From positions 1 to 15,166 of the forward strand of contig CAZRNB010000073.1 of NCBI GenBank assembly GCA_964601355.1: a stretch of DNA of 15,166 nt, written 5' to 3'. This DNA is from CAZRNB01 sp964601355. Lineage in GTDB: Bacteria > Planctomycetota > Phycisphaerae > Sedimentisphaerales > Anaerobacaceae. Shown here piece by piece: positions 7,952-13,948 of the stretch. A program made the position numbers and the translations under genes. Position 1 is the first letter of the stretch. Every line of letters begins with the position of its first letter. The notes under the pieces were generated by a model. That model saw nothing but the letters and a program-made list of their open reading frames with translations. It made no database searches and was not told the origin of the DNA.

Positions 7952-8057
7952 TTGATTCCGTCGGCAGCGAGTTTTGTGCGGTGTCATATCCTGCTCACTT
8001 CAGAAAAAAAATTCTTGATTTTTATTTTTTTAGCGATACCGTGGATATAGAACAATA

Positions 8058-8131
8058 GGGCGGTTAGCTCAGGTGGCCAGAGCGCCTGCTCGACACGCAG
8101 GAGGTCACTGGTTCAAGTCCAGTACCGCCCA
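8058..8131 (+). tRNA. tRNA-Val (anticodon GAC)
   Basis: A complete 74-nt cloverleaf can be drawn by hand. The acceptor stem is GGGCGGT (8058-8064) with ACCGCCC (8124-8130). The D stem is GCTC/GAGC (8067-8070, 8080-8083). The anticodon stem is CCTGC/GCAGG (8085-8089, 8097-8101) with loop TCGACAC, and the T stem is ACTGG/CCAGT with loop TTCAAGT. The anticodon at 8092-8094 is GAC, so it reads valine GUC/GUU codons. The discriminator base is A at 8131 and CCA is not encoded. Position 33 of the loop is C rather than the near-universal U. Confidence 0.95.
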
Positions 8132-8526
8132 GTGCTGAAACTGCCCAAAAATTGGATTTACGGAGGGGGGCAGGGGAAATCATTTACAGCCGTTTTCTTG
8201 GTACTATTTCATGATATTTATAAAGCTTTTTAAATATTAAGGCTGTTTTGGGCAGCTTACAAAATCCTGTTAACACAAAGCAAACTCTGATAATTTCAAG
8301 AGAGCCTATTTTTAGTACTGAAAACGGCAATAAATTTATATTTTTAGAGGTAGCCTCAATATTTCACGGAATTTATGTGGATCGAACCTTAAAAGTAAGA
8401 GTTAAAAGAGTCATTAGATGCTTAATAATCGCATTTTCTTTTACCAACATTGTGTGGCACTACCGTTTTCCTGCTCAGGCGCATTTCAAATAAGAAAAAA
8501 TATCTATGATTTGTGTTGAACTGATT
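8132..8526. other. Intergenic region after tRNA-Val, no convincing gene
   Basis: About 395 nt of mostly AT-rich sequence lies between the tRNA and the 3' end of the PAC2-family gene on the other strand. An 81-codon frame (TTG 8248 to 8493) has no ribosome binding site and no recognisable features, so I do not call it a gene. The only structure I see is the pair of inverted repeats at 8141-8255. No clear terminator hairpin with a T run is visible at the end of the PAC2 gene. Confidence 0.6.
8141..8255. repeat. Inverted repeat pair downstream of tRNA-Val
   Basis: CTGCCCAAAA at 8141-8150 is the exact reverse complement of TTTTGGGCAG at 8246-8255. Just inside it, ACAGCC near 8186-8191 can pair with GGCTGT at 8241-8246, so a transcript could form a stacked two-part stem with a bulge of roughly 35 nt containing a G-rich run (GGAGGGGGGCAGGGG). 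Whether this is an RNA structure, a small non-autonomous element or a processing or terminating hairpin cannot be decided from one copy. Confidence 0.5.
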
Positions 8527-9396
8527 TTAATCTAAGGAGATTCCCTGCTGCTGTAACCAGGTCTTTAAATCGCCCATTTCAGTATTGAAAACCTCGTTAT
8601 CGTAGTCCTCCTCCAGCTTGCGGATGTTGCGGGCCAATTCAGGCTGCTCATCAACGGCATCACTTAATTTCCTCTCGAATTCTTCGCCGATGGCTTTTAG
8701 GTCGTCAAGGTCTATTTGCAGACCTAAGATGCCGGCCACGCGTTTTATTACCGCTTCGATGCATCTCGGATTATTGCCCTGCACATAAGCAGGAATAGTC
8801 GCTACAAGGCTTGCCATCTTTAAATCACGCTTATCACAATTGGTTATAAGATAGGTAATAAAACTGGCTGGACCTTCATAATCGGTGAATTTAACGCCAT
8901 ATCGCTGGAGTATCTCTTTGAGGTCGGCATCCGAAACGGAGCTTAAAAACCTCGGATCACGGGTATGAGGCACAAGGCCGGCAATACTGCCTATAAAATA
9001 TATCATCTCGACACGGAACTCCTTACAAAGAGAGAAGATACAATCGGCAAACACTTCCCATTGCAGATTTGGCTCCTTGCCCGAAAAAAGGATAAGATTA
9101 TTCTGCTCATTGAAGAAAAACTCATTTCTCGGCACCTCAAAGGACTTGATTAGGCCGGCTCTTATTCTTGTATGAGGCCGAAATAGCGCCGTCATTTCCA
9201 TTGAGCCGGGAAAGTTGTAAATATAGAATCCCTCTGGATTTATCTCAGCGAGTCTTTGTGCGTCTAACTTGTCGATAAGGTACTTTATAGTACCGGTGGA
9301 CACCACGCCGCCGTCCATCCAGCCTGAAAATCCCAATAACAGCCGAGTGTTATTCAAATCCGGCCTGCTAAAAATTTTCAGCTTTTTAGACGCCAT
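8527..9396 (-). CDS. PAC2-family protein
   Basis: The 289-residue product matches the PAC2 (proteasome assembly chaperone 2-like, ATP-grasp-associated) family pattern. Visible matches are LLLGFSGWMDGGVVSTGTIKYL near residue 19, a middle segment IYFIGSIAGLVPHTRDPRFLSS, and ASLVATIPAYVQGNNPRCIEAVIKRVAGILGLQIDLDDL near the C-terminal third, followed by a charged helical tail. In actinobacteria and archaea such proteins are linked to proteasome biology; in other bacteria the role is unknown. I see no proteasome gene here, so no function is assigned. ATG 9394-9396 has GAGG seven bases upstream. It is transcribed alone, convergent with the tRNA, with a repeat-filled gap of about 330 nt behind it. 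Confidence 0.8.
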   Translation of the reverse strand: MASKKLKIFSRPDLNNTRLLLGFSGWMDGGVVSTGTIKYLIDKLDAQRLAEINPEGFYIYNFPGSMEMTALFRPHTRIRAGLIKSFEVPRNEFFFNEQNNLILFSGKEPNLQWEVFADCIFSLCKEFRVEMIYFIGSIAGLVPHTRDPRFLSSVSDADLKEILQRYGVKFTDYEGPASFITYLITNCDKRDLKMASLVATIPAYVQGNNPRCIEAVIKRVAGILGLQIDLDDLKAIGEEFERKLSDAVDEQPELARNIRKLEEDYDNEVFNTEMGDLKTWLQQQGISLD

Positions 9397-9441
9397 AAAT
9401 ATACCTCAGCTTCACAATCGCTACCCTCTATATTTATCGGC

Positions 9442-9470
9442 AAGTTAATATAGATAAATCCAAAAGTCAA
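9442..9470 (-). promoter_or_regulatory. Possible promoter of the PAC2-family gene
   Basis: On the - strand, TTGACT (9465-9470) is followed 17 bases later by TAACTT (9442-9447), about 46 bases ahead of the ATG. The -35 is near consensus, the -10 is poor, and the surrounding sequence is AT-rich. This is a pattern match only. Confidence 0.3.
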
Positions 9471-9514
9471 GGGTTGTTAAGCCGCGGATATTGAAAAAAA
9501 TAGTTTATGTACTG

Positions 9515-9577
9515 GATACCGGATACTCGATACTTGATACCCGACGAGAATCGAGTAACGAGCATCAAGAATCAAGG
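9515..9577. repeat. Heptamer array in the PAC2 / cytidylyltransferase gap
   Basis: Nine 7-nt units in continuous register: four of the form GATACxx (GATACCG, GATACTC, GATACTT, GATACCC), then five related to their complements (such as ATCGAGT, ATCAAGA, ATCAAGG). The array is therefore partly palindromic, like those in the pil operon but with a different unit sequence. Confidence 0.8.
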
Positions 9578-9592
9578 AAAGGATGACTCCCT

Positions 9593-9717
9593 CTGTTATC
9601 TTTCGTCCTTCGTCCATCGTCTAACCGCTCCCTGACGGTCGCGGCTCTGTAATCAATCGACAATCGACAATCGTCAATCGTCAATCGTTTTACCGCTCCC
9701 TGACGGTCGCGGCTCTG
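9593..9717 (-). repeat. Composite dispersed repeat, intergenic copy (also present inside etfB)
   Basis: Two copies of a 26-nt module (9624-9649 and 9692-9717, each ending GCGGCTCTG on the + strand) flank heptamer tracts. One tract is three xxxTCGT units at 9600-9620, the other five CAATCGx units at 9654-9688. The segment 9593-9649 matches the reverse complement of 13475-13531 inside etfB at 55 of 57 positions by eye. The module has complementary ends (CCGC and GCGG), so it can form a short hairpin. Confidence 0.85.
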
Positions 9718-9726
9718 TTTGAAAAA

Positions 9727-10560
9727 TTAAAAATCCCGCAGGTTTGTGCTGGTTCTTCGCTGCAGACCCGGCTTCGGCAGCCGCTTGAGCACAACATACT
9801 CTATTCTGTGATTTTTACAATATTGTCGTTTGACAAGCTTATCGCCATCTTCGTTCACGGCGTAAATATCCGGCTTAATGCGCTCTATTTCCGGCTCAGC
9901 GTCGAGCCAGCCGTTGCCGGTCGAAATCAGCGCCTGCTTTACGTAGCGAATGGACTGAACCATATACCTTCGCTCCTGCTGGCTGCGCATAGGATGTTGT
10001 GGACCTTTCAATGCCTTGATGTTGACATCGTGCCCCACGACGACATAAAGCTCGCCGAGCTGCGAGGCCTCCTCAAAAAATCGAATATGGCCCGAATGAA
10101 ACCAATCAAAGCAGCCGGTTACAATGACCTTTCTGCGGGAACCGTCTGTGCCCGATTCTTCGATGTCACAGTCGGGAAAACCCTGTAACTGCTGTTGTTT
10201 TATGACTTCGCAGTGAATATTGTGGGACCGGCAGTAAGCTCGCTTTTGAGGCGTGTGCTCAGTTTCGTGGACAATCCATATTGTCGGCTGAATATCTGGA
10301 ACATTCGGGAGCGTATCGATATCCAAAGGACCGTGCACAAGATGAACTTTATGGACAAAGCGAATTGCCTGCAGATAGTAAAGGCGTTCCTGCTCAGGGA
10401 ATTTTGGTGTCTTTTGGGTGGCTGATTGCAATAATACATCATCCCACAAAAAAACATGCAGCGGACCAAAACGGGCTGCTTCCTGCAGTAAACGAACGTT
10501 CTGTGACCGGAGGTCATCGAAATGTCCGGAAACGACTATAGTGCCTGTTCTGTCAGTCAT
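9727..10560 (-). CDS. Tandem two-domain cytidylyltransferase-like protein
   Basis: The 277-residue product holds two copies of a TagD/RfaE2-type nucleotidyltransferase domain. The second, at about residues 144-270, is intact: VIVTGCFDWFHSGH with the catalytic HxGH at 155-158, then QERRYMVQSIRYV, KPDIYAVNEDGD and a C-terminal RRTSTNLR resembling the usual S-T-x-x-R end motif. The first, at about residues 7-125, aligns along its length (VVSGHFDDLRSQN, QERLYYLQAIRFV, QPTIWIVHE), but HSGH is replaced by RSQN, so it is unlikely to be catalytic. The enzyme probably transfers a nucleotide to a phosphorylated sugar or alcohol; which nucleotide and substrate are unknown. Its ATG overlaps the end of the GHMP kinase gene by eight bases, indicating a shared operon. 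Confidence 0.8.
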   Translation of the reverse strand: MTDRTGTIVVSGHFDDLRSQNVRLLQEAARFGPLHVFLWDDVLLQSATQKTPKFPEQERLYYLQAIRFVHKVHLVHGPLDIDTLPNVPDIQPTIWIVHETEHTPQKRAYCRSHNIHCEVIKQQQLQGFPDCDIEESGTDGSRRKVIVTGCFDWFHSGHIRFFEEASQLGELYVVVGHDVNIKALKGPQHPMRSQQERRYMVQSIRYVKQALISTGNGWLDAEPEIERIKPDIYAVNEDGDKLVKRQYCKNHRIEYVVLKRLPKPGLQRRTSTNLRDF

Positions 10561-11359
10561 TTTTTTTGACCCTGATCTTTATACGGAATGAGCCAGGCAC
10601 GGTTTTGCCGGAAGCTGCATAGAGATATCCTCCCCCACAGCCTGAATACATCGCGCCCGGGTATTGAGATTGGTAGTGCTCCAGAAGAGCCAATAGGTCT
10701 ATTTTCAGGCTTGAATGCTCCACAACGTTAGGAAGGATGGTATGCCAGCAAAGCATACACTCATTCATCGCGGCGCCTAAGCCTTTTAGGTCTTTATTGA
10801 TGATGGCATTGAAGCAATCTTTGCCGGATTGACCCAGACGCGCGACCCATTCCGGTATGAGGCTCTTTCGTTCGAGCGGATTATACCCATTCGGCCGAGG
10901 TCCCACTGGAATAATTTGTAGGACATTTTCCAGCCAGGATGCGATATCGGAGTCGTTGCAGGATTCAATATGCGCTGGGAATATTCCTCCATGAATGTTG
11001 AAGTCATAATCCAGCCTGCTGATACCTGGATATATGATGCCGATCATATCCTGCGAGCCTGAGGGTTCGGCCTTTCCTTTATTCTCAGCCTCGTAAAGCT
11101 GGCGGACCAGCCTTTCCGGCGGCTCATCGGGCAGCCGGCTGTTCCACAGCTTCAGGGCTATTTCACGGGTGCTTCCGCAGATACCGCAGCGATCAATGAA
11201 TCGAAACTGCGGCTCAATAGATACAACCACCATCGAGCCGGGCGGCGACGGATTGTGCCTGGAGACGTAAGGCTGGTCTATCCACCCGCCGCAAAGGGCG
11301 AGCCTGTAAGGCAGATTCCCCACTACATCCGTTATCTTATTGTATTTTTTTGAGCTCAA
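10553..11359 (-). CDS. Compact GHMP-type sugar kinase-like protein
   Basis: The 268-residue product begins, after a short lead, with LPYRLALCGGWIDQP (residues 16-30), matching GHMP motif 1 of fucose/heptose/galactose-type kinases. It ends with GAMYSGCGGGYLYAAS (235-250), matching GHMP motif 3. The middle contains SGSQDMIGIIYPG (100-112), comparable to the D-Q/D-x-x-G-x-x-x-G segment of heptose kinases. The classic glycine/serine-rich ATP loop (P-x-x-x-G-L-S-S-S) is not visible, and the region where it should lie is only about 50 residues long. This may be a compact subfamily or an altered kinase. The only available start is TTG 11359, 16 nt after the epimerase stop; an in-frame stop lies 15 nt upstream of the TTG. 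Substrate unknown. Confidence 0.7.
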   Translation of the reverse strand: MSSKKYNKITDVVGNLPYRLALCGGWIDQPYVSRHNPSPPGSMVVVSIEPQFRFIDRCGICGSTREIALKLWNSRLPDEPPERLVRQLYEAENKGKAEPSGSQDMIGIIYPGISRLDYDFNIHGGIFPAHIESCNDSDIASWLENVLQIIPVGPRPNGYNPLERKSLIPEWVARLGQSGKDCFNAIINKDLKGLGAAMNECMLCWHTILPNVVEHSSLKIDLLALLEHYQSQYPGAMYSGCGGGYLYAASGKTVPGSFRIKIRVKKND

Positions 11360-11375
11360 CGTTGTCTTCGGTTAG

Positions 11376-12419
11376 TTAGCTGACCGTGTGTCTGCCTGCT
11401 TTTCTGTCCTTATACTGCTGCTCTATCCAGACATACGTCTTTTTTAGTCCTTCTTCCAGAGGCGTGCTGGGCTCCCAGCTGAGCACCTGCTTGATAAAGG
11501 TATTATCGCTGTTACGGCCGCCGACGCCTTTGGGAGCATCAAGGTCGTATTCACGCTTCAGCCTGACCCCGCCTATTTGCTCAGCCAATGAGACCAGGTT
11601 ATTGATTGAAATCAGATGACTTGTACCGAGGTTTATAGGTGTTGCAATCAGGTTGTCACAGTGCATAATCATATCAATACCCTCGATGCAATCGTCGATA
11701 TACATAAAGCTTCGGGTCTGTTTGCCGTTGCCCCAGATGACGATTTTGCCTGAGCCGGCGTCTTTGGCCTCGATGACTTTTCGGCAGATAGCGGCCGGCG
11801 CTTTTTCCCGGCCTCCATCCCATGTGCCCCAGGGGCCATAAACGTTGTGGAATCTTGCGATGAATGTCTTTAGTCCACGTTCAGCCCGGTATTCCTGGCA
11901 AAATATTTCGGACATAAGCTTCTCCCAGCCGTATCCTCGTTCAGCCATGGCCGGGTACGCGTCCGATTCCCTAAGCGCGCGGACGTTCGGATCCTTTTGA
12001 AGCTCAACGTTATAGGCGCAGGCCGAAGAGGAGAAGAAATACCGCTGTGCTCCGGCTCTGTACGCCGATTCGATTAGATGTGTATTGATCAGGATGCTGC
12101 GCAAACACTCGATACGGAATCGCTCAATAAAACCCATGCCGCCCATATCGGCTGCGAGATTATACACCTCGGCTGCATCTTCGCAGGCTCGTCTGCAGTT
12201 TTCTTCGTAGCTGAGGTCCAAACACAGAGACTCCGCGCCCGGGATGTGCTGATACCATTGATAGAGCGGTTTTTTGTCCACAGCACGTATTCGGGTGAAA
12301 CCCTGATCTCGAAAATATCGCGTAAGTGCGCCGGCGATAAATCCTCCGGCGCCGGCGATAACGATTAAATCATCTTTGTTCAATACTGATTTTGCTTTAG
12401 GATTGCTCTCTGCTTTCAT
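11376..12419 (-). CDS. GDP-mannose 3,5-epimerase-like NAD-dependent sugar epimerase
   Basis: The 347-residue product is an extended short-chain dehydrogenase. It has an NAD-binding GAGGFIAG at 23-30, then NLAADMGGMGFI (87-98), SSSACAYN with C134, YGWEK with Y163 and K167, RFHNVYGPWGTW, GREKAPAAICRK with K206, and GVGGRNSDNTFIK. These segments match plant GDP-mannose 3,5-epimerase closely, including the catalytic Cys, Tyr, Lys and second Lys. In plants that enzyme converts GDP-mannose to GDP-L-galactose and GDP-L-gulose. The bacterial substrate may differ. ATG 12419 was chosen because AAGGA lies six bases upstream; an ATG at 12455 would add 12 residues without a binding site. It is the first gene of a three-gene - strand operon with a kinase and a nucleotidyltransferase, suggesting synthesis of an activated sugar for surface polysaccharide. 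Confidence 0.85.
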   Translation of the reverse strand: MKAESNPKAKSVLNKDDLIVIAGAGGFIAGALTRYFRDQGFTRIRAVDKKPLYQWYQHIPGAESLCLDLSYEENCRRACEDAAEVYNLAADMGGMGFIERFRIECLRSILINTHLIESAYRAGAQRYFFSSSACAYNVELQKDPNVRALRESDAYPAMAERGYGWEKLMSEIFCQEYRAERGLKTFIARFHNVYGPWGTWDGGREKAPAAICRKVIEAKDAGSGKIVIWGNGKQTRSFMYIDDCIEGIDMIMHCDNLIATPINLGTSHLISINNLVSLAEQIGGVRLKREYDLDAPKGVGGRNSDNTFIKQVLSWEPSTPLEEGLKKTYVWIEQQYKDRKAGRHTVS

Positions 12420-12575
12420 AAGGTATCCTTTCTTGGGATTTGTGCCTGCGATCATTGTGCCGTAATGAAAGAAAGCAGCCTTTACCTCATATTCCTTTCT
12501 TGTCTAACATCACTTTAGTATCAAGGATTATTAAATATCCTAATAGCAGCAATTTCACCCAACATATAATCATTA

Positions 12576-12604
12576 TTGACTTGGCTCACCAGTAAAAGTA
12601 CTAT
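12576..12604 (+). promoter_or_regulatory. Upstream promoter candidate (P1)
   Basis: TTGACT at 12576-12581 and TACTAT at 12599-12604 are separated by 17 bases. An overlapping TATAAT sits at 12602-12607 with a 20-base spacing. Transcription would begin near 12612, more than 200 nt before the etfB start codon, leaving room for a leader or a separate small RNA. Confidence 0.45.
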
Positions 12605-12715
12605 AATAAGGAAACACTTTTAGAAGTTCCTCAAGCCGAGTATCGAAGAAAGAGGGATTTTATACCGGAAGTTATCCGGCTGTCAATAAACAATTGCCCC
12701 ATTTTGGGAGTGTAA

Positions 12716-12736
12716 CCGGTTCAATAACGGCTTTTT
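12716..12736 (+). terminator. Weak intrinsic terminator-like hairpin upstream of etfB
   Basis: CCGGTT (12716-12721) can pair with AACGG (12726-12730) around a CAAT loop with one bulged base, followed by C and five T (12732-12736). The stem is short. An alternative pairing of CGGCTT (12728-12733) with AAGCCG at 12633-12638 would compete with it. It lies immediately ahead of promoter P2. Confidence 0.3.
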
Positions 12737-12740
12737 AGTG

Positions 12741-12768
12741 TTGACCTGGCGGCAAATCCGGCTAAAAT
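12741..12768 (+). promoter_or_regulatory. Proximal promoter candidate for etfB (P2)
   Basis: TTGACC at 12741-12746 and TAAAAT at 12763-12768 are separated by 16 bases, close to the sigma-70 consensus. The expected start is near 12775, giving a leader of about 45 nt that includes the etfB ribosome binding site. Confidence 0.55.
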
Positions 12769-12806
12769 GCGTTTCTCGTGTCCTTGTAATGTATTAAAAA
12801 CAGATT

Positions 12807-12812
12807 AGGAGA
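12807..12812 (+). promoter_or_regulatory. Ribosome binding site supporting the TTG start of etfB
   Basis: AGGAGA at 12807-12812 stands six bases before TTG 12819-12821. The encoded N-terminus (GYNCVVLAKQVPDT) is the correct beginning of an EtfB protein, so TTG is the probable start codon. Confidence 0.75.
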
Positions 12813-12818
12813 AGACAA

Positions 12819-13925
12819 TTGGGTTACAACTGCGTTGTCCTGGCAAAACAGGTTCCGGATACCAAAAGGATTACATGCAAGGTTATGAATGATGACGGAA
12901 CGGTAAACCGGTCTGCTTTGCCGGCTGTTTTTAATCCGGAAGACCTTAACGCCCTCGAAATGGCTTTACAGATAAAAGACAAATTCGCCGGCCGGGTAAC
13001 GGTCATTTCTATGGGGCCGCCGGGTGCTGCTACGATCCTTCGCGATTCACTCTTTCGCGGATCCGACGATGTTATTTTGATAAGCGATCCCGGCTGTGCC
13101 GCGAGCGATACCTTAGCAACCAGTTATATCCTAAGCTGTGCGGTGAAAAAACTTAATTACGATATCGTCCTTTGCGGAAGACAGGCAATCGACGGCGATA
13201 CCGCACAGGTCGGACCACAATTGGCGGAGAAACTGGGCATTACGCAGATTACTTACGTTGAGAAGCTTATCGAGCTTGCCGGCAAAACAATAACGGTGCA
13301 GCGAAATATCAGCACCGGCTGGCAGCAAGTTAAAACTGCCCTGCCGGTTCTATTGACCGTGACAAGTGATGCAAACCAGCCGAGGGTTGCCGCTGCAAAA
13401 AAGATGATGAAATATAAAAATGCTCGTACGCTGATTGAGGTCGAAAGAGAAATTAGAGGACGGATTACAGACAGCAGAGCCGCGACCGTAAGGGAGCGGT
13501 TAGACGATGGACGATGGACGAAAGATAACAGAGCCACGACCGTAAGGGAGTGGATGCCTGCCCTGAGCGCGGTCGAAGGGACAGACAACAGACGACAGAC
13601 GACAGGCGACGGAGGACAGTGTTTAGCCCCCACCCCTGTGGTTGGGGTCAGAATACAAAATATGGAAGATAGTGAAGCGGAAGTTAAAAAGTTGATCGAA
13701 AAAAAACGCGGCGAATTAAAGGAAAAGGGATTATTGATAAAGCACTGGAATCTTAGCGACATCGATGCGGATTTGGGCTGGTGCGGCCAAAAAGGTTCGC
13801 CGACGAAGGTCCATCGCATTCAAAGCGTCGTCCTGGCCGCTAAAGAAAGCAAAGAAATCCCGCCGACTGATGACGGCATCGCAGATATGATACACGAACT
13901 AATCGAAGATAAGATAATAGCATAA
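12819..13925 (+). CDS. etfB: Electron transfer flavoprotein beta subunit with in-frame repeat insertion
   Basis: EtfB pairs with EtfA to form the FAD-containing heterodimer that carries electrons from acyl-CoA and related dehydrogenases. The 368-residue product begins with CVVLAKQVPDTKRI, has the nucleotide-binding stretch CGRQAIDGDTAQVGPQLAEKLG at 119-140, QRNISTGWQQVKTALPVLLTV near 161-181, and a C-terminal GSPTKVHRI near 326. EtfB proteins are usually about 250-270 residues. Part of the excess is a low-complexity segment at about residues 214-271 (RITDSRAATVRERLDD and on) encoded by dispersed repeat sequence at about 13460-13630. The frame is kept across it. Downstream residues 282-325 also look longer than usual. 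The expected etfA does not follow; the next gene starts 23 nt later and is unrelated. Activity with the insertion is uncertain. Confidence 0.85.
   Translation: MGYNCVVLAKQVPDTKRITCKVMNDDGTVNRSALPAVFNPEDLNALEMALQIKDKFAGRVTVISMGPPGAATILRDSLFRGSDDVILISDPGCAASDTLATSYILSCAVKKLNYDIVLCGRQAIDGDTAQVGPQLAEKLGITQITYVEKLIELAGKTITVQRNISTGWQQVKTALPVLLTVTSDANQPRVAAAKKMMKYKNARTLIEVEREIRGRITDSRAATVRERLDDGRWTKDNRATTVREWMPALSAVEGTDNRRQTTGDGGQCLAPTPVVGVRIQNMEDSEAEVKKLIEKKRGELKEKGLLIKHWNLSDIDADLGWCGQKGSPTKVHRIQSVVLAAKESKEIPPTDDGIADMIHELIEDKIIA
13460..13630 (+). repeat. Composite dispersed repeat inside etfB
   Basis: The segment contains two copies of the 26-nt module also seen at 9624-9649 and 9692-9717, here at 13475-13500 and 13529-13554 on the opposite strand. 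Between them are heptamers (ACGATGG twice, ACGAAAG). After them come a near-palindrome around 13559-13580 (CCCTGAGC...GTCGAAGGG) and a tract of ACAGxxx heptamers (13581-13622). The borders are estimates, set where EtfB-like protein sequence stops and resumes. Confidence 0.8.
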
Positions 13926-13948
13926 CCTGAACAATAGGAAAATCGCAA

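Larger units (their letters stand above)
9397..9726. other. Repeat-rich intergenic region with candidate promoter for the PAC2 gene
   Basis: This 330-nt gap holds no gene. Its right two thirds consist of two repeat blocks described separately (9515-9577 and 9593-9717). The left part, next to the PAC2 gene start, is AT-rich and contains a possible - strand promoter. Confidence 0.7.
12456..12818. other. Divergent intergenic region between epimerase operon and etfB
   Basis: This 363-nt gap separates two divergent transcription units and holds no gene-length frame with coding character. It contains two + strand promoter candidates (12576-12604 and 12741-12768) and, between them, a weak terminator-like hairpin (12716-12736). 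I could not identify a good - strand promoter for the epimerase operon by eye. Confidence 0.6.

Noticed and set aside
8248..8493. 81-codon + strand open frame after the tRNA
   Set aside because: It starts with TTG without a ribosome binding site, overlaps the inverted repeat arm, has no recognisable motif and lies in AT-rich sequence where such frames occur by chance.
9515..9717. Possible CRISPR array
   Set aside because: Repeat units are 7 nt with no unique spacers of 30-40 nt and the units vary; two 26-nt modules separated by heptamers do not make a CRISPR, and no cas gene is present.
12420..12455. 12-residue N-terminal extension of the epimerase from ATG 12455
   Set aside because: No ribosome binding site upstream, while ATG 12419 has AAGGA at good spacing and leaves the Rossmann motif near the N-terminus.
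13455..13635. Frameshift or pseudogene in etfB
   Set aside because: The reading frame is uninterrupted from TTG 12819 to the stop at 13925, and EtfB-like sequence is present on both sides, so it is an insertion rather than a break.
13253..13819. 188-codon - strand open frame opposite etfB
   Set aside because: It is antisense to a clear etfB, and much of it is translated repeat sequence; it has no family resemblance.
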